DNA of 64,000 bases, taken from contig PTEX01000003.1 of assembly GCA_003342815.1 (NCBI GenBank), forward strand, positions 5,847,898-5,911,897, in the 5' to 3' direction. This DNA comes from Eudromia elegans. Lineage: Eukaryota > Chordata > Aves > Tinamiformes > Tinamidae. Of this stretch, positions 26,701-38,049 are shown piece after piece. Position 1 is the first letter of the stretch. Each line of letters starts with the position of its first letter. The notes under the pieces are model-generated. The model had not been told where the DNA came from and searched no databases. It was given only the letters and a program-made list of their open reading frames with translations. The position numbers were made by a program, and so were the translations under genes.

Positions 26701-29700
26701 GGAAACTGTCAGCCTCTAACCAGAGCAGCAGCCAGCATTTACATGCTACATGTTTTAGTTATGTTTGTCTTCATGCATACAAAACGATATTGTACAGGAT
26801 GCAAAAAATAAGTAAATAAATAACCATAAGAAATCACAGGGAGGCCATCACTACTCCACGGCAAATTTATACCTGATCAAATGCTACTATAGAGGCCTAT
26901 CTGGCAAAATATAAAGGGCCTTACTCGTGCTTTGGAGGTGAGGCCTGGAGTATCACCCCATGCTTACACAGGGTCGTCGAAACAGGGCTACAACAGCACC
27001 TGTGCAGAAGTCCAAAAAGCAGTAGTATTTTGTCTTTTGGGGAAAAAAACCCACAAAACCTAGGAATATGAACTACCCTACTTTTCTTGGCTTGTAATAT
27101 TAAGCAATTAGCATTACTCTAAAATTTACCACAGCAGAAATTAATAATAGGCTTATTTTAAAATAAGACCGACTGATTAATACCCTGGAAAGAAACCATT
27201 TCTGCCTAGTGTGTGAGCCTATTTTTGTTTCTGTAATGCTGTGATATTCACTGTGGTTTCTAAGCTTACGAAGAGGTTTGGAGAGGCTTCCCAGTTTTGA
27301 TCACTCTACATTAGGACAGATTCCATCTGAAGGAAAATGTGCCTTGCGGCAGCTGCCAGGGGCTCTTCAGGGTTTTGGTTCGATGTTGATGCCCTTGGCT
27401 TTGAATGATGAGCTTGCAGGGGAGTCCCAGCACCGCTTTATTTGGTGGGAGTTACAGAAGGTATGTGACCTTGCTGGGATTTTTCCGTCATGGGGAAGAA
27501 ATGCAGCACACAAGGCTAGGGAGGAAGGATTTCTTCCTCTGTGGCTCTTTGTATGAGTTATCCCTAGGCTGCATCTCCTGGATGGGGATGGATCCGAGGT
27601 CGGCCGTGCTGCCCAGGGGTGAAAGTGCTAAATGATGGAGTCTTCGAGATCCTGTGTATGGACTTTAGGATCCTGTGCATGGGCTTCGTGGGTGCTCTGG
27701 AGCAAGCTGCTCCTCATCCTCAGGCGGTTCCTTCACTTCCCCACCTGCCAAAGGGACCCATCCCCTTTTGAAGTCCATTGGTGAAAAGCTCTATGTAAGA
27801 GCAGGACACTATTAAAGTTCATCAGAGAATTTGAGAAAGCATTTGTAGTGTTAAATGCTGTTATCAGGTACTTTACAACACGACACCACTATAAACACTT
27901 TGTACTTATCAGAAAGCCAGTGAATCATTTCCCTTTGTTTTCCTCCTTACCAAGAACCACAATTGCCACAAAGAGAGATCCAGCCTTGCTTTTTAAAGAA
28001 ACCCTGCTTGCCAATTCTGCTGAGTGGTGGAAAAAGCCCATTCGAAATAGTATATTCGACACTGCGAGCCCTTTGGGAAATGATCTGGGGTATTCTTGCT
28101 ACAGACATTAATGTTATAGTGTTGCATAACAGCATCCAAATAGCGGAAACATTTTCCCAAAATAGATGATCGATTCGTTTGTAGAGACCACCCATCCTGG
28201 ATAGCAACTCCACACAGAAATAGAGAGGCAATGCAGCTTTTCTTCTCTCTCAATGAGGTTTTAAGCTCCATATTTAGGCACCCAGGTGGAGGGAATGACA
28301 GCTGGAACTCCCTGCTCCCTCTACTGGGAGGAGACAGGAGGCCCTTCCAGGCGCCTTCCCTGATATTCGTGTACAGATATGGACCAAGTGTTGTTTTCTC
28401 CTTACTCTTTTTTTTTTAATTATTATTTAATTTACATTTAAGTATGTGTAAGTGACAGAGCGTGGTTATCAGTCGTGCAGTGTGCACTGCAGGCAGGGGA
28501 GATATGACCACAGAGCCCTCTTCCTAGGACCTTGACATTGATAATTTGATATATCTTCCAGTGAAACATATAAATGACACTGGATTTCACATTCCTCGTG
28601 AGAATACAATGACGAATTTGATGACTGGCAGGACAGAAAGCTGAGGAGGCTATACCTCCTTTTTATCCTCCAAAATTGTCCATTATTCTGGCTCTCAGTG
28701 GAAATGCAAGTACTTGGTGATATGGAGAAACACCTGCAAATAAAATGGGGTGATTTTATTTCCTAATTCACAAAGCCACAACTATGAATTTGATTATAGG
28801 AAGAATGATAAACCACTGCTTAATTTTTATTTTTTTGAGAAAGACAATTATGAGACATTGAACATCAGCATTACCACTGGCCTGCAGAAGTTATACCTAT
28901 GATACAGAATAGCTCTTTTCTCTCTTTCTACATTGTTTTCTGACACAACATCAGAAATTAAATATTTGAATAAAACAAAATTCTATCCAGATTCCCAGCT
29001 GTTAATATACTCAAATAGCGTGTGTGAAATCAGTGCTACAAAAAAATTAGCACAGGTACACTGCAGCAGTGTACACAGCATATCGCTTTAACCAACGTAA
29101 AGCGAGGCTGAAAACATTTATAAATCACTCGTCTTTCTAGAGCGAGGTGATGTTAAGATATTGCCCTTAATGCATTTGGTAGAAGATTCTAATGTGGTTT
29201 AAGTCTTCAGACTCAAAATGAATGCAGAAAGCTTTGTATGTTTGATTCTAATAAGAACAAACACCTCATAGAGTGGTGGATATCTAGGATTTTAAAGTGC
29301 CGGTTGGAAAATGTGGGACAACTGGCACTGCAGAAGAACTTGTGAAATGAAAATTTTCTATGTAAGAAAGAAGGGCAAGAGGTAGAGAAAGTACAGGTAG
29401 CATCATGGGGAAAGAAAATCATCACAACACTTCACTTTAAACGACAATTTGATACTTGCTTCCTCCCTAGCCAGAGCTACAGCTGAAGAACTATAGAGTC
29501 AAAAACTCAGTTGGTTGCACAGGGACATGTAATAGAGTGACTCAACATCTGCTTTGTTTATTAAGGCGAGGAACCTGTTCTGGAGAATTTCTTTCTAATG
29601 ACTTCAATACAGGCAAGTCTATCAAGTAGGCTTTGCACAGTGCACAGAGAAATTTAGGATAGCTCGGTGAAATCTGCCAAATTCAAGAGAAAGAGGTTTA

Positions 29701-29979
29701 GCACAATTGAAGCAGATATTTCTCTCATGCCAAGAACTGCAGAAAATTTGTATTTTCCACAAGTTAAAAAAAGATTTTGTAGGATTGCAGGAAGCCATGT
29801 ATTAAACTCAAAACTCAACTGACAGCTTGGCATACTTCTTTGGTGTCATTTATGAGGGAGATATCTTTATCAACATGGAAATAGATCTAAGAAGGTTGAT
29901 GGCAAGTGTGAGGAGGGAAGGTCTGATTCTTGTTAGCAGGAAGGTATAGCCTTATAACCGACCAGCCTATACCATCCTT

Positions 29980-30870
29980 GCAAGCTTGACGTAGATACTC
30001 CAGAAAGATCAGCTTCATCATTACAATGCTGAAATTACAGCACTTAAAACACCATTTGCAAAATACTGCTCTGGTCAGCACAGATGTTCGAAGACATTTC
30101 TATAAACCTTGGGAAGAAAATCTAACTAAATTGTAGTTTATTTGGAATTTGAGAAACACCACAGCATGATGGTTAATGCAAATTCCGAAGGTGATTGAAA
30201 ATTAAAAATAGAAAATTAAATAGAGAAAAATACAGGTTACAGTAGTCAGGGTATATGACTGATAAATAGAGAGTAAAAATAGATAAACAAACAAACAAAT
30301 CCACAAAAAAACAAGGCTATATTTGAAATTCCACCATATAAAAATGCATCAGGACTATTATGGCTCATCAGCATGATACAATCTGAAGCAAATTCATACT
30401 TAACCTGTCATTAAAAAGACCAAGCTTTTTACAAACTGCTTAGAACAGGCACTGTCAAGAAAAGAGATAAAGAAGTGCGCTTTTGACTGTTTAAAGACTC
30501 TATTGACAACATCCTCAGCTCTGGCATTTTATGATTTTCCTAAGTCTACAGCTGTTTCAGCAGATGCCAGCAGCTATGGTCTTGGTATGGTGCTACTCCA
30601 ATTACACAGACATGATTGGAAACCTGTGGCATATTGTTCCAGATAGCTTTCAGATGCCAAAACCAGGCACAATCCAATAGAGAGATAATTTTGGGCAACC
30701 ATATGGACACATAAAAAATGGTATAGCATATTCTGGGTCTTGAAAATATCTAGTGATACCCCTGCGATACCCATGTTATTAATAAGGTACTCTGCAGAGG
30801 TCATTCATGCATCTGGGATGGAGACATACTGCCCTACTGCAAAACATACTCAAATTAAACCTAACCAGAA
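29980..30870 (+). mobile_element. decayed Ty3/gypsy-type reverse transcriptase/RNase H relic
   Basis: Plus-strand remains of the pol gene of an LTR retrotransposon. The part at about 29985-30190 holds scattered pieces of the reverse transcriptase in shifting frames (ITALKTPFAKYC in one frame, MFEDISINLG in another, LFGI and TPQHDG further on). From about 30482 to 30860 a single frame runs through the RT connection and RNase H: LKTLLTTSSALAFYDF, then ADASSYGLGMVLLQ (first catalytic Asp of RNase H in the DASSYG motif), WKPVAYCSR, LSDAKTR, then IRYSAEVIHASG at the RNase H C-terminus. Stop codons interrupt it at 30644-30646 (TAG) and 30686-30688 (TAA). The stretch between about 30715 and 30760 is shorter than in intact elements, which suggests an internal deletion. 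No LTR, gag, protease or integrase was recognised around it. It is a non-functional fossil. Family assignment rests on the DASSYGLG/VAYCSR/LSDA pattern, which is very typical of Ty3/gypsy (Metaviridae). Confidence 0.82.
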
Positions 30871-33800
30871 GTGCAGGGAGAGCACTCTCATCGGCAGCGT
30901 GGTCAGCAAGGCTGACCTAAGCTGCTCTCCTTCTCACAAGCTAGTCCTTCACAGCCATTATAGCAACTGGCACCTATATTTGAAATCATCTAACACATCT
31001 AACTCAGCCACATATCAGATGAGGACTGTCCATTCAGTAGCCAGAGACATCTCTGGAAGCGGGAGATCTCAGAGCCTAGAGGCTGGTTACCTACAATTAA
31101 TGGTCATCCGTGTTCCATAAATCTCTCCCATTTATGAATTTCAAGCTGTAAGTGAAAAGGTAAGTTATTCCAATATTACAAAAGATGCCCATATTTATCC
31201 TCACATAGGGCAGCAGCCCAGAATAGTAGTATATTCCTTCCAACTATGTAAATGCCCGAATGTAGTGTAAAATCATGGATCTCATGATAAACAGAAAGAA
31301 AGTCAGAGAACCTCACATACACACAACATGCCTTAGGAGGCTTTAGGAAAGAATAAAAAAACAGTATTTGAAGGAGAGAAAAAGCTTGGTTGTTTGTTTG
31401 AGGTTAATCCTTATTTATTTATTTACCTATTTTGCTTCCCACTCACTCAGTAAATCAGTGTATCAGAGAAAAATTGAAGACAGCCTTTGAAGAAAAACAT
31501 CCATCCTAAGTACCTCTGCCTAATGATCTTTAGACTAAGAGATATAAATCTAGGAATCCTCAAGCTTTCTTCTATAGCTATTAGAACGGATCCCAAAATT
31601 TGTTCAAGCCTAAATTAAGAAATCTAGCTCTGCTATAGCTATTCGAGAAAGAATATTGAAGTCTATCAGCTTTTTCTTTTCACTTGTTGTTACTGAACCT
31701 TAAAGTCCTATAGAGAAACTGACACAAACTAGGAGGCAATTTTGTTGAAGAAAACTAACATCACTGAACAATTATCTCCAGATTCAAAAATGGAAGACTG
31801 AAGGAATTAATTTCAAAAAAGTGCCAGAAATTTGAGAAACTGATTTTAACTGCTCAAGCCTATAATGCATCTGAGCCTATGTGCCAAATTTCTACGTACC
31901 AATTTTGCTGCTACGTACCAAATTTCACTAGTGAGAACAGCCAAGAGAGGACACACGGAGATGTATATTATTTCCTCAAAACTGTTCCAAGAAATCAAGG
32001 AAGCAAGAGTGAAACCTTCCAGAAAAAAAGCAGTCCAGTTTAGAAGAGAAAGAGGAAAGGTAATACCAGGTGTATTGCCTGTTCTTTTTTATTGTTATTA
32101 TTATTATTGTTTTATTTATATTAAATAAGGTTTCAATAATTATTCAGTGTGAACTGACAGATTATACTTCCGTAAATAACCACAGACGTACTCACCTTCC
32201 TCTCACCATCACCTAGTCAGCACAAAACTATTCTCAGCCTACATGTCTTTGTGTAAAGCACCGATACTGTCCCAGCCTGCTCTGGCACTGAAGGGGGCCA
32301 AACTCCCAGACACCAGAGCAATATTCGAAACGCGAGCATTAGGTCAGGAGGAGCCCCCTTCTGATACGAGCCCTTCCTAAGGGTTTGCACTTGACGTGCA
32401 CTGGCCACGCGTCAAGACGAGCACCGACTGCTCCTTTATGCACCTGAGCACGTTTATTTATTGGGGGCTAAAGCGAGTTCCTACTTTTGAACTTCTTTTA
32501 AAGGCCTTCTAAATAACGTGACTCACTTGGCTTCTGTTATGTAAGGGCGCAACTATCAAATATTTATGTTTACTTTTCCTTTTTTTTTTTTTGGCCATAG
32601 TTAAAAGACAAGTAATTGTGCAAGAAGGAAAGAAGTTTGAGCTAAAAATATGCTATTTGAAAAGGAGGGTATTTTTTTTTAGCAATAAGGTCTGTGAGTG
32701 TCCTAGTTCTGATCCTTTCTGAGGAAATCAGTGGCCAAACATGTTGGTTACCTCAGTGAGACAGAATCAGGTTGTTTCGCTAGATGAGCAATAAATTATT
32801 GTGGCACTTCGGATGAGATTTTGACACATGTAGCAGCACCTTATTTCAAGAAAAAATCCAGTGAACTGACAGGGAATACACCAGAATCGGTCGTTATTCA
32901 GTTCAACCAGAAAATGCTGAATTTTTTAACCATATAACATGTGGGCTTTCTTAGGCATCCTCCTTCACATTCATCCTCATTCATTTTTGTTGCTTCCCCT
33001 TAAAAATGCCATTTTTTTTTTTGCATTGCACTGAACAGTGCTAAAATTCTTATGTTTAATTTCCCCTTTTTCTATAAATGGCATCTCTCAGACTGTGCTT
33101 TGCTCTGTCTGAACATTTCTGTACTATAGTTCACTTATTTCCTGTGCTCTCTTAACTTCCACCTTTAAAAGTTTTTTAAAAGAAAAGTTTTGCCAGTGAA
33201 AGGGGAAAAATTAATTCCAACTTGTATAAGACATCATTTTTTCATTACTTCTACTTTTCCTCTTTGTCTGGGAGCAGAAGTGCTAAGCGACCGATCCATG
33301 AAGGGACCGATGCATGTAAGGACGTGCATAGGAGACAACATTTAAAGTTGCTATCGATCTGCAAATAACTACTCCTTGGCAAACTAGATTTCATCAGGTT
33401 CTTTCTAAAAATAAATGGCACTTTAAATATAGTCCAACAAATGAAGCAGTATCGGACTCGGTTATCTAGCTGTGTTTTTTTCACAAGTCCTAAACGTTGA
33501 AAGAGTGTTATGGCTTGCTGTGGTATTTGTCTGTGGGTTTCTTTTTTGAAAATCTAATATCTGGTTTATGCTAACAAACATTTTTCAGCTCACGCACTGC
33601 ACCTCAGGTAAAACTAGATTTTTAATCAAATTCTGCACAGACTTCTGGATTCTAAAATAATCATGTAAGCCCAATACCTGAGCAAGGCAAAGTTTAAGCC
33701 TTTTCGAAAAGCATAAGTATATATACACGGTTATAAAGGCAATATAAAGGAAACTAGAATACAAAAATTTGTGAAAGGCTTCTTTAGTCTTTATAGATCT

Positions 33801-34000
33801 CTGTGAAGGAGTTTTCCACATACAGAGAGACAGGTATTTTGGAGAATCCACCACAGCAAAAACTGCTGTCAAGAAATAGTCCTTTTTCTTTTTTTTTTCT
33901 CCCAGACGGAGACTTCAAGCCATATCTTTGTTTAACTTAGTTCGAAGCAAATAAAAACAGTAGTGTTGGGGGGTGGAACATACGGTTTCAGTTACATCAT
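30871..34000. other. non-coding interval downstream of the gypsy-like relic
   Basis: The relic's frame stays open to 31120 but loses resemblance after about 30870, so the flank may hold unrecognisable remains of the element. Three imperfect short repeats (core CTAYGTRCCAAWTTT) lie at 31877, 31892 and 31911, and a 16-bp tandem duplication (GACCGATSCATG core) lies at 33289-33320. An ATTATT run is present near 32091-32112. No gene is seen. Confidence 0.45.
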
Positions 34001-34013
34001 CCCGAGGTCACGT

Positions 34014-34022
34014 TATAAATAG
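34014..34022 (+). promoter_or_regulatory. TATA-box promoter candidate
   Basis: TATAAATAG sits in a GC-richer context directly after a GAGGTCACG element and before GAGCTCCCGGCCGCACC. Start of transcription would be expected near 34045. A GTGAAG donor-like site near 34412 and the splice-bounded block at 34930-34990 lie downstream in the same orientation. The box is seen; promoter activity is inferred. Confidence 0.3.
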
Positions 34023-34929
34023 AGCTCCCGGCCGCACCAACTCGCAGTATTTGCAGTAGGGGCAGGGAGCCGTGACACGTGGGGAGGACATCCCTCTGCT
34101 CCCGGAAACCTGAGCGAGACGGATTTTCAACACGGGAGCCCTGACGGCATATGGGCTAGTTGCAGCCAGCAGGGAAATACAGGGCTATATTCCCTAATTT
34201 AAGCTCATGTCAGCATGCCAGTGAAAAAGATAAGGGGGTTATGCTGTTACCCTTCCCTATAGGAAATGTTGCTGCACTTTTTAGGACACGTAGCCCTGAG
34301 GGACAGCGCATATCCATAAGGAAACCTGGAACAGGTCGTACAGCCTGGACCCTTTGCTCTGTAGGGGCTGCTGCACTGTGCACGTTGCACCAACAAGAGC
34401 TGGGTCCCGGGTGAAGGGCAAACCCCCGTACCCCAAAACCTTTCGCTTTTCCATTTCGGTGTTCCCATATTTGTTGAGGGGATCCTCCAGGGCTGCACAA
34501 TCTAGGGCTGCAAGGCTCAGCGCTAAAACAAAGTACTTTCAATGGAAAAATACAAAAATATATTAAATATTGATTTAATAAGTATTTAAGAAATGTATGT
34601 TTGTATAAATAGAATATAGTGGATTAAGACAAGATAAACTTTCTTTTTGCTTCTGAGAACAGAAAAGTTTTCCAAACCACTTTTTTTCTCTCCCTATTTC
34701 TACTTGGTATTGCTTTAGTTAGCCAACAGGGTCTTTACCTGTTAAAAGTTTTGCTGTTTTTTGTTTGATTTTTTTTTAATAAGCAGCTACACTTCACTGA
34801 AAACAAATGAACTCTGTGGCGGAGCTGGCATGGAAATCATCATCAATATCTCCATTTTCTTATGTGAACTTTCTCCAAATTATCCTATTTTTGTTGTTGA
34901 TTTTTTTTTTTTTTTTTGCCACACTGCAG

Positions 34930-34990
34930 GAGTACTTCCGCAGCCTTTTTTCTAATGCTGGGTTTTTAAGAGTACTGGCAATGCCAAAAG
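34930..34990 (+). other. candidate exon (61 bp) with strong splice sites
   Basis: A run of about 17 Ts followed by GCCACACTGCAG forms a strong acceptor ending at 34929. The block ends in AAAAG|GTGAGC, a near-consensus donor. One frame is open through the exon (EYFRSLFSNAG...LAMPK). The peptide matches nothing I recognise. Length and site quality are typical of a real internal exon, but coding status is uncertain and it could belong to a long non-coding RNA starting at the TATA candidate 0.9 kb upstream. Confidence 0.33.
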
Positions 34991-35129
34991 GTGAGCAGGA
35001 ATGCATATAACTAATGCATCTAGCTAAGTGGAGCTATATTAGCATACGACAAAATTAAGGAGCTCCCCAAATGAATATATACGAACCAGGGCCGAAACGT
35101 GTCACGGTAGGCGAGATGTCAAGAAGTGT

Positions 35130-35440
35130 GTCAGAGGAGCCCGTAAATCAGCAGGCCCCGGGCGCTCCTGCCCCTTGCCTTGGGAAGGCGAGTGGCGTGG
35201 GGGCGCCGCGGGGCAGGTGACGGGGGCGCCGCGGGGCAGGTGGCGTGGCCGCTCTCGCAGCGCTCACATCACCTAGAGGACACGCTCTGCATGCCGAAGG
35301 CTGGGCATCGATCCTGCCGCGCGTCTTGTTCCGCTCCTGTTATCAAGAGCAGAGCAGCTCGTGCCCGGACGCGCCAGCCTCTGCATCTCCGCTCCTCTTC
35401 CACGCAGGGCTCGAGGCAGGGCTCAAAACAGGCTTAAGGG
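35130..35440. other. GC/CpG-rich patch with 23-bp tandem duplication
   Basis: A CpG-dense stretch about 2.6 kb before the main island. It holds two perfect copies of GGGGGCGCCGCGGGGCAGGT at 35199 and 35222 (period 23). It may be a satellite of the main CpG island or an upstream promoter. Open frames here are GC by-products. Confidence 0.45.
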
Positions 35441-37935
35441 AAAGGTTGGTAAGTTAAAGCTATTGAGGGCCCAGGTTACCAGCCTATCTGAGTGCTCAGT
35501 TTGACACAAAGATGAACGGTGAAACTCAGAGCAAAGGGGAGCCAGCTGGAGGGGTCTGAACACCACCCTGCAGCCAGGTACCTACGCCGAGGCCCCAGGC
35601 AGGTCCAACCCCAATGAATATCTCAACTTCCCGCGTGCTCCGAGGAGGAAGAAACGGAGCCTTTCGGGGGCGGAAGGCACTTCAGCAGACAGACGTCCCT
35701 GAGAAACAAGCAGGAATTCAGAGCCTGCACAGCCGGAGCGGAAAAGCGCTCGAGTAGCTTGTCTCAGTTCTGGATGGGGACATGGGACGACGTTCAACAC
35801 GCCGAGGCGCAAGGCGGTGACAATTAGGAGGGCCATACTTGCCTCTATTTTTAAATGGCGATGAGGTGAGTTGATATGTGAGCTCTCTTCCAAGAATTTC
35901 AGTGCAGATGACTGCCCATAGTATAATTATTCACAGTAAAAAGTAAGCCATGTTTCATCTCGGAGCGTTTGATCCGTCTACGCACAATCAAAACACAGTC
36001 AGATTTGGACAGCCTAGCGGGATATTTCTGACTTCCATGTGCAACTATGCTTTTCCCAGCCTTTCTCTCACACAATGTCACACCGCGATACACAGTGTAA
36101 AGCCTTCATATGTCAAATCAGACATGGCATCCACAGTCTGCGGAAAAAATCTGTGGAGTGTAAAGTTACCAAGTATTTGTGAGGCTGCATTTTTTTTTCC
36201 CCTTCCTGGAATATGAATTCATCTTTCAAAGAAAATGTTTATTTTTCCATTTGCATTGAAACGTATCTCCATTATCCAGGAAATAACTGGAAGGAAGGAG
36301 AAGGTAGGGATAACAGGAGCTTGCAACAGGCCAGTTGTCAGTCATCTGCTGTGCAATATAATGATAATACTTGCTGGTTACAATCTTTTATTATTTAGGA
36401 TCGTGTCAATTTATTCTCCCAGCATGTCTGAGAAAAGTATAGTCACCGTGACGTGGCCAGCATTTACCGCTCTCTGCTAGACCACGTCATGGGAGCAAGG
36501 ATTATCCTGACGAGGAGAACTGGGAAACGCTGGGCAGCAAGGATCGGGGCTGGCAGTTTAAAGGGCAAATTCTGTGTTATTCTCATTAGAAAACAGAAGT
36601 CCATAAACTTTAACCAATTTGCAGGCGGATATTTAACTACTCAAATTTCTTGCAAATAGTCTGGTCAAATAATAGAGTTCCTGAATCTAAAATGATGTTC
36701 CTTCCTTATTTTGGAAGATACTATCTAGAAAGCCGCTCGGTGCCCTAGGCTGAACTGACTGTCGGAGGGGAAGTGCTGTGGGTTTGGGGTTTTAAGCTGT
36801 GTACTGGGAATGGGGAGTTCAGGCCCCGGCACTTCAGCAAAACACACCCTGTGACCGTTGGTACTCTCGTGTTCAACACGCTGGGATGAAGGCGTCGCAC
36901 TAGGAAGAGTTTGAGGCTCAACTGAAGTGTGCAGGTTGGCAGCAGACAGAAGGAGTTTTGTAAAACTTGGTATTGTTAGTTTGCTTTAAAAGATTTTTAA
37001 AGATTCTGCAATAATTCTGGCCTTGAAATAGCCCTCTGTAAAGCAGATAGATTTAAAACTGCAAAACAAGGCCAGACTTGCAGCCCCTCGGCACTCCTGC
37101 AAATCGAAATCACAGTGGACCCCAAGACCTGATATATGCTCTGCCGAGCTCAGTTTACCTCAAGGTAAATTTCACCCAATATTCTTTTAGGCCAATCTGT
37201 TCATTAAAGTTCCACATTCCTAAATGTCTATAGAAAAGGTAGATTTACCCCTATCATAAAGCATATTTTAAAAATATTTTCAAAAGCTATAAGAATTTCA
37301 AAGCTCATTATAAAAAGGGACATATACTGCTCTTCAGTGTCCACTCTGGAAACATGTATGGAAACATGTATGTGCTTATCATAGGCACAAGAAAAGGTCT
37401 GCTGCATTCAGCAGGTGCCTATACCTCCCATTATATGCTCTTTTGCTATACCTTTGATACTTGGAGAATAAACTAAGCTCAACTCCCAGGCAGAGCTGAC
37501 AATTCTAACCACAAATTATCTGCAGCCTAACAAATCCTGCGCCTTTTAGCTCAAAATATGAAAAAGACGCAGAGTTTTTAGTTTGTTTTGGTTTATTTTG
37601 TTCATGGAGCTGCCTTCCTTATGCAGTGTCACCACGATAGCAAGCGCACCAGCTCACTGTAGGCTGCATCACTGATAACAGTAACAGTCTCCAGCAGATG
37701 CAGAAGGGAGTAACTGATGAATCACAAAATACACGGATGCCTTCTGAAATGATTATGTAACCAGACATGAAGTCAAACGTTAGTGAGCTCCTATTAATTG
37801 TAGCTTATAGCAATTAATTTTCACTGCTGTTGTGATCATGTTCCTGCTCCTAGAAGGATCCAGAATCCCCTTTGAGGGGAGTGTGAAATTGCATCTGGGT
37901 TCTGCAAGCCATGAAGGACTATAAATTTCATTAAA
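35441..37935. other. non-coding interval, no gene recognised
   Basis: Moderate-GC then AT-rich unique DNA. A tandem duplication of GGAAACATGTAT occurs near 37349-37372. No gene, RNA or transposon is recognised. Confidence 0.45.
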
Positions 37936-37953
37936 GAAAAAAAAAAAAAAAAG
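37936..37953 (+). repeat. A-run followed by G-run
   Basis: About 17 consecutive As followed by GAGGGGGG. It could be the tail of an old retroposed sequence, but no body is recognisable upstream. Confidence 0.7.
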
Positions 37954-37994
37954 AGGGGGGTAACAGAGCGAGAGGCCTTCCTGGATACTGTACT

Positions 37995-38003
37995 TTTATA
38001 AAG
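37995..38003 (+). promoter_or_regulatory. TATA-like box at the edge of the CpG island
   Basis: TTTATAAAG lies about 50-100 bp before the start of the CpG-dense DNA. If used, transcription would start near 38030, giving a plus-strand first exon that runs into the assembly gap. This is inference from position only. Confidence 0.2.
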
Positions 38004-38049
38004 AGTGGGGAAAAAAATAAACAAAGAGGGGGGGAAAAAAGCGAACGAT

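Larger units (their letters stand above)
17703..29959. other. long non-coding interval, no gene recognised
   Basis: Unique AT-rich DNA with moderate-GC patches at about 18930-19500 and 20620-20790. Isolated TATA-like boxes occur (CTATAAAAG near 20089, GGGTATAAAAGGCC near 24032) without a CpG island or downstream gene. A 362-bp segment at 22741-23102 is bounded by an acceptor and a donor but holds stops in its best frame. A 21-bp imperfect duplication built on GATCCTGTG lies at about 27647-27690. No RNA gene or transposon was recognised before the gypsy-like relic. Confidence 0.4.

Noticed and set aside
33460-33473. GGTTATCTAGCTGT, identical to part of mature miR-9
   Set aside because: No complementary arm lies within 100 bases on either side, so no precursor hairpin can form. 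Likely coincidence.
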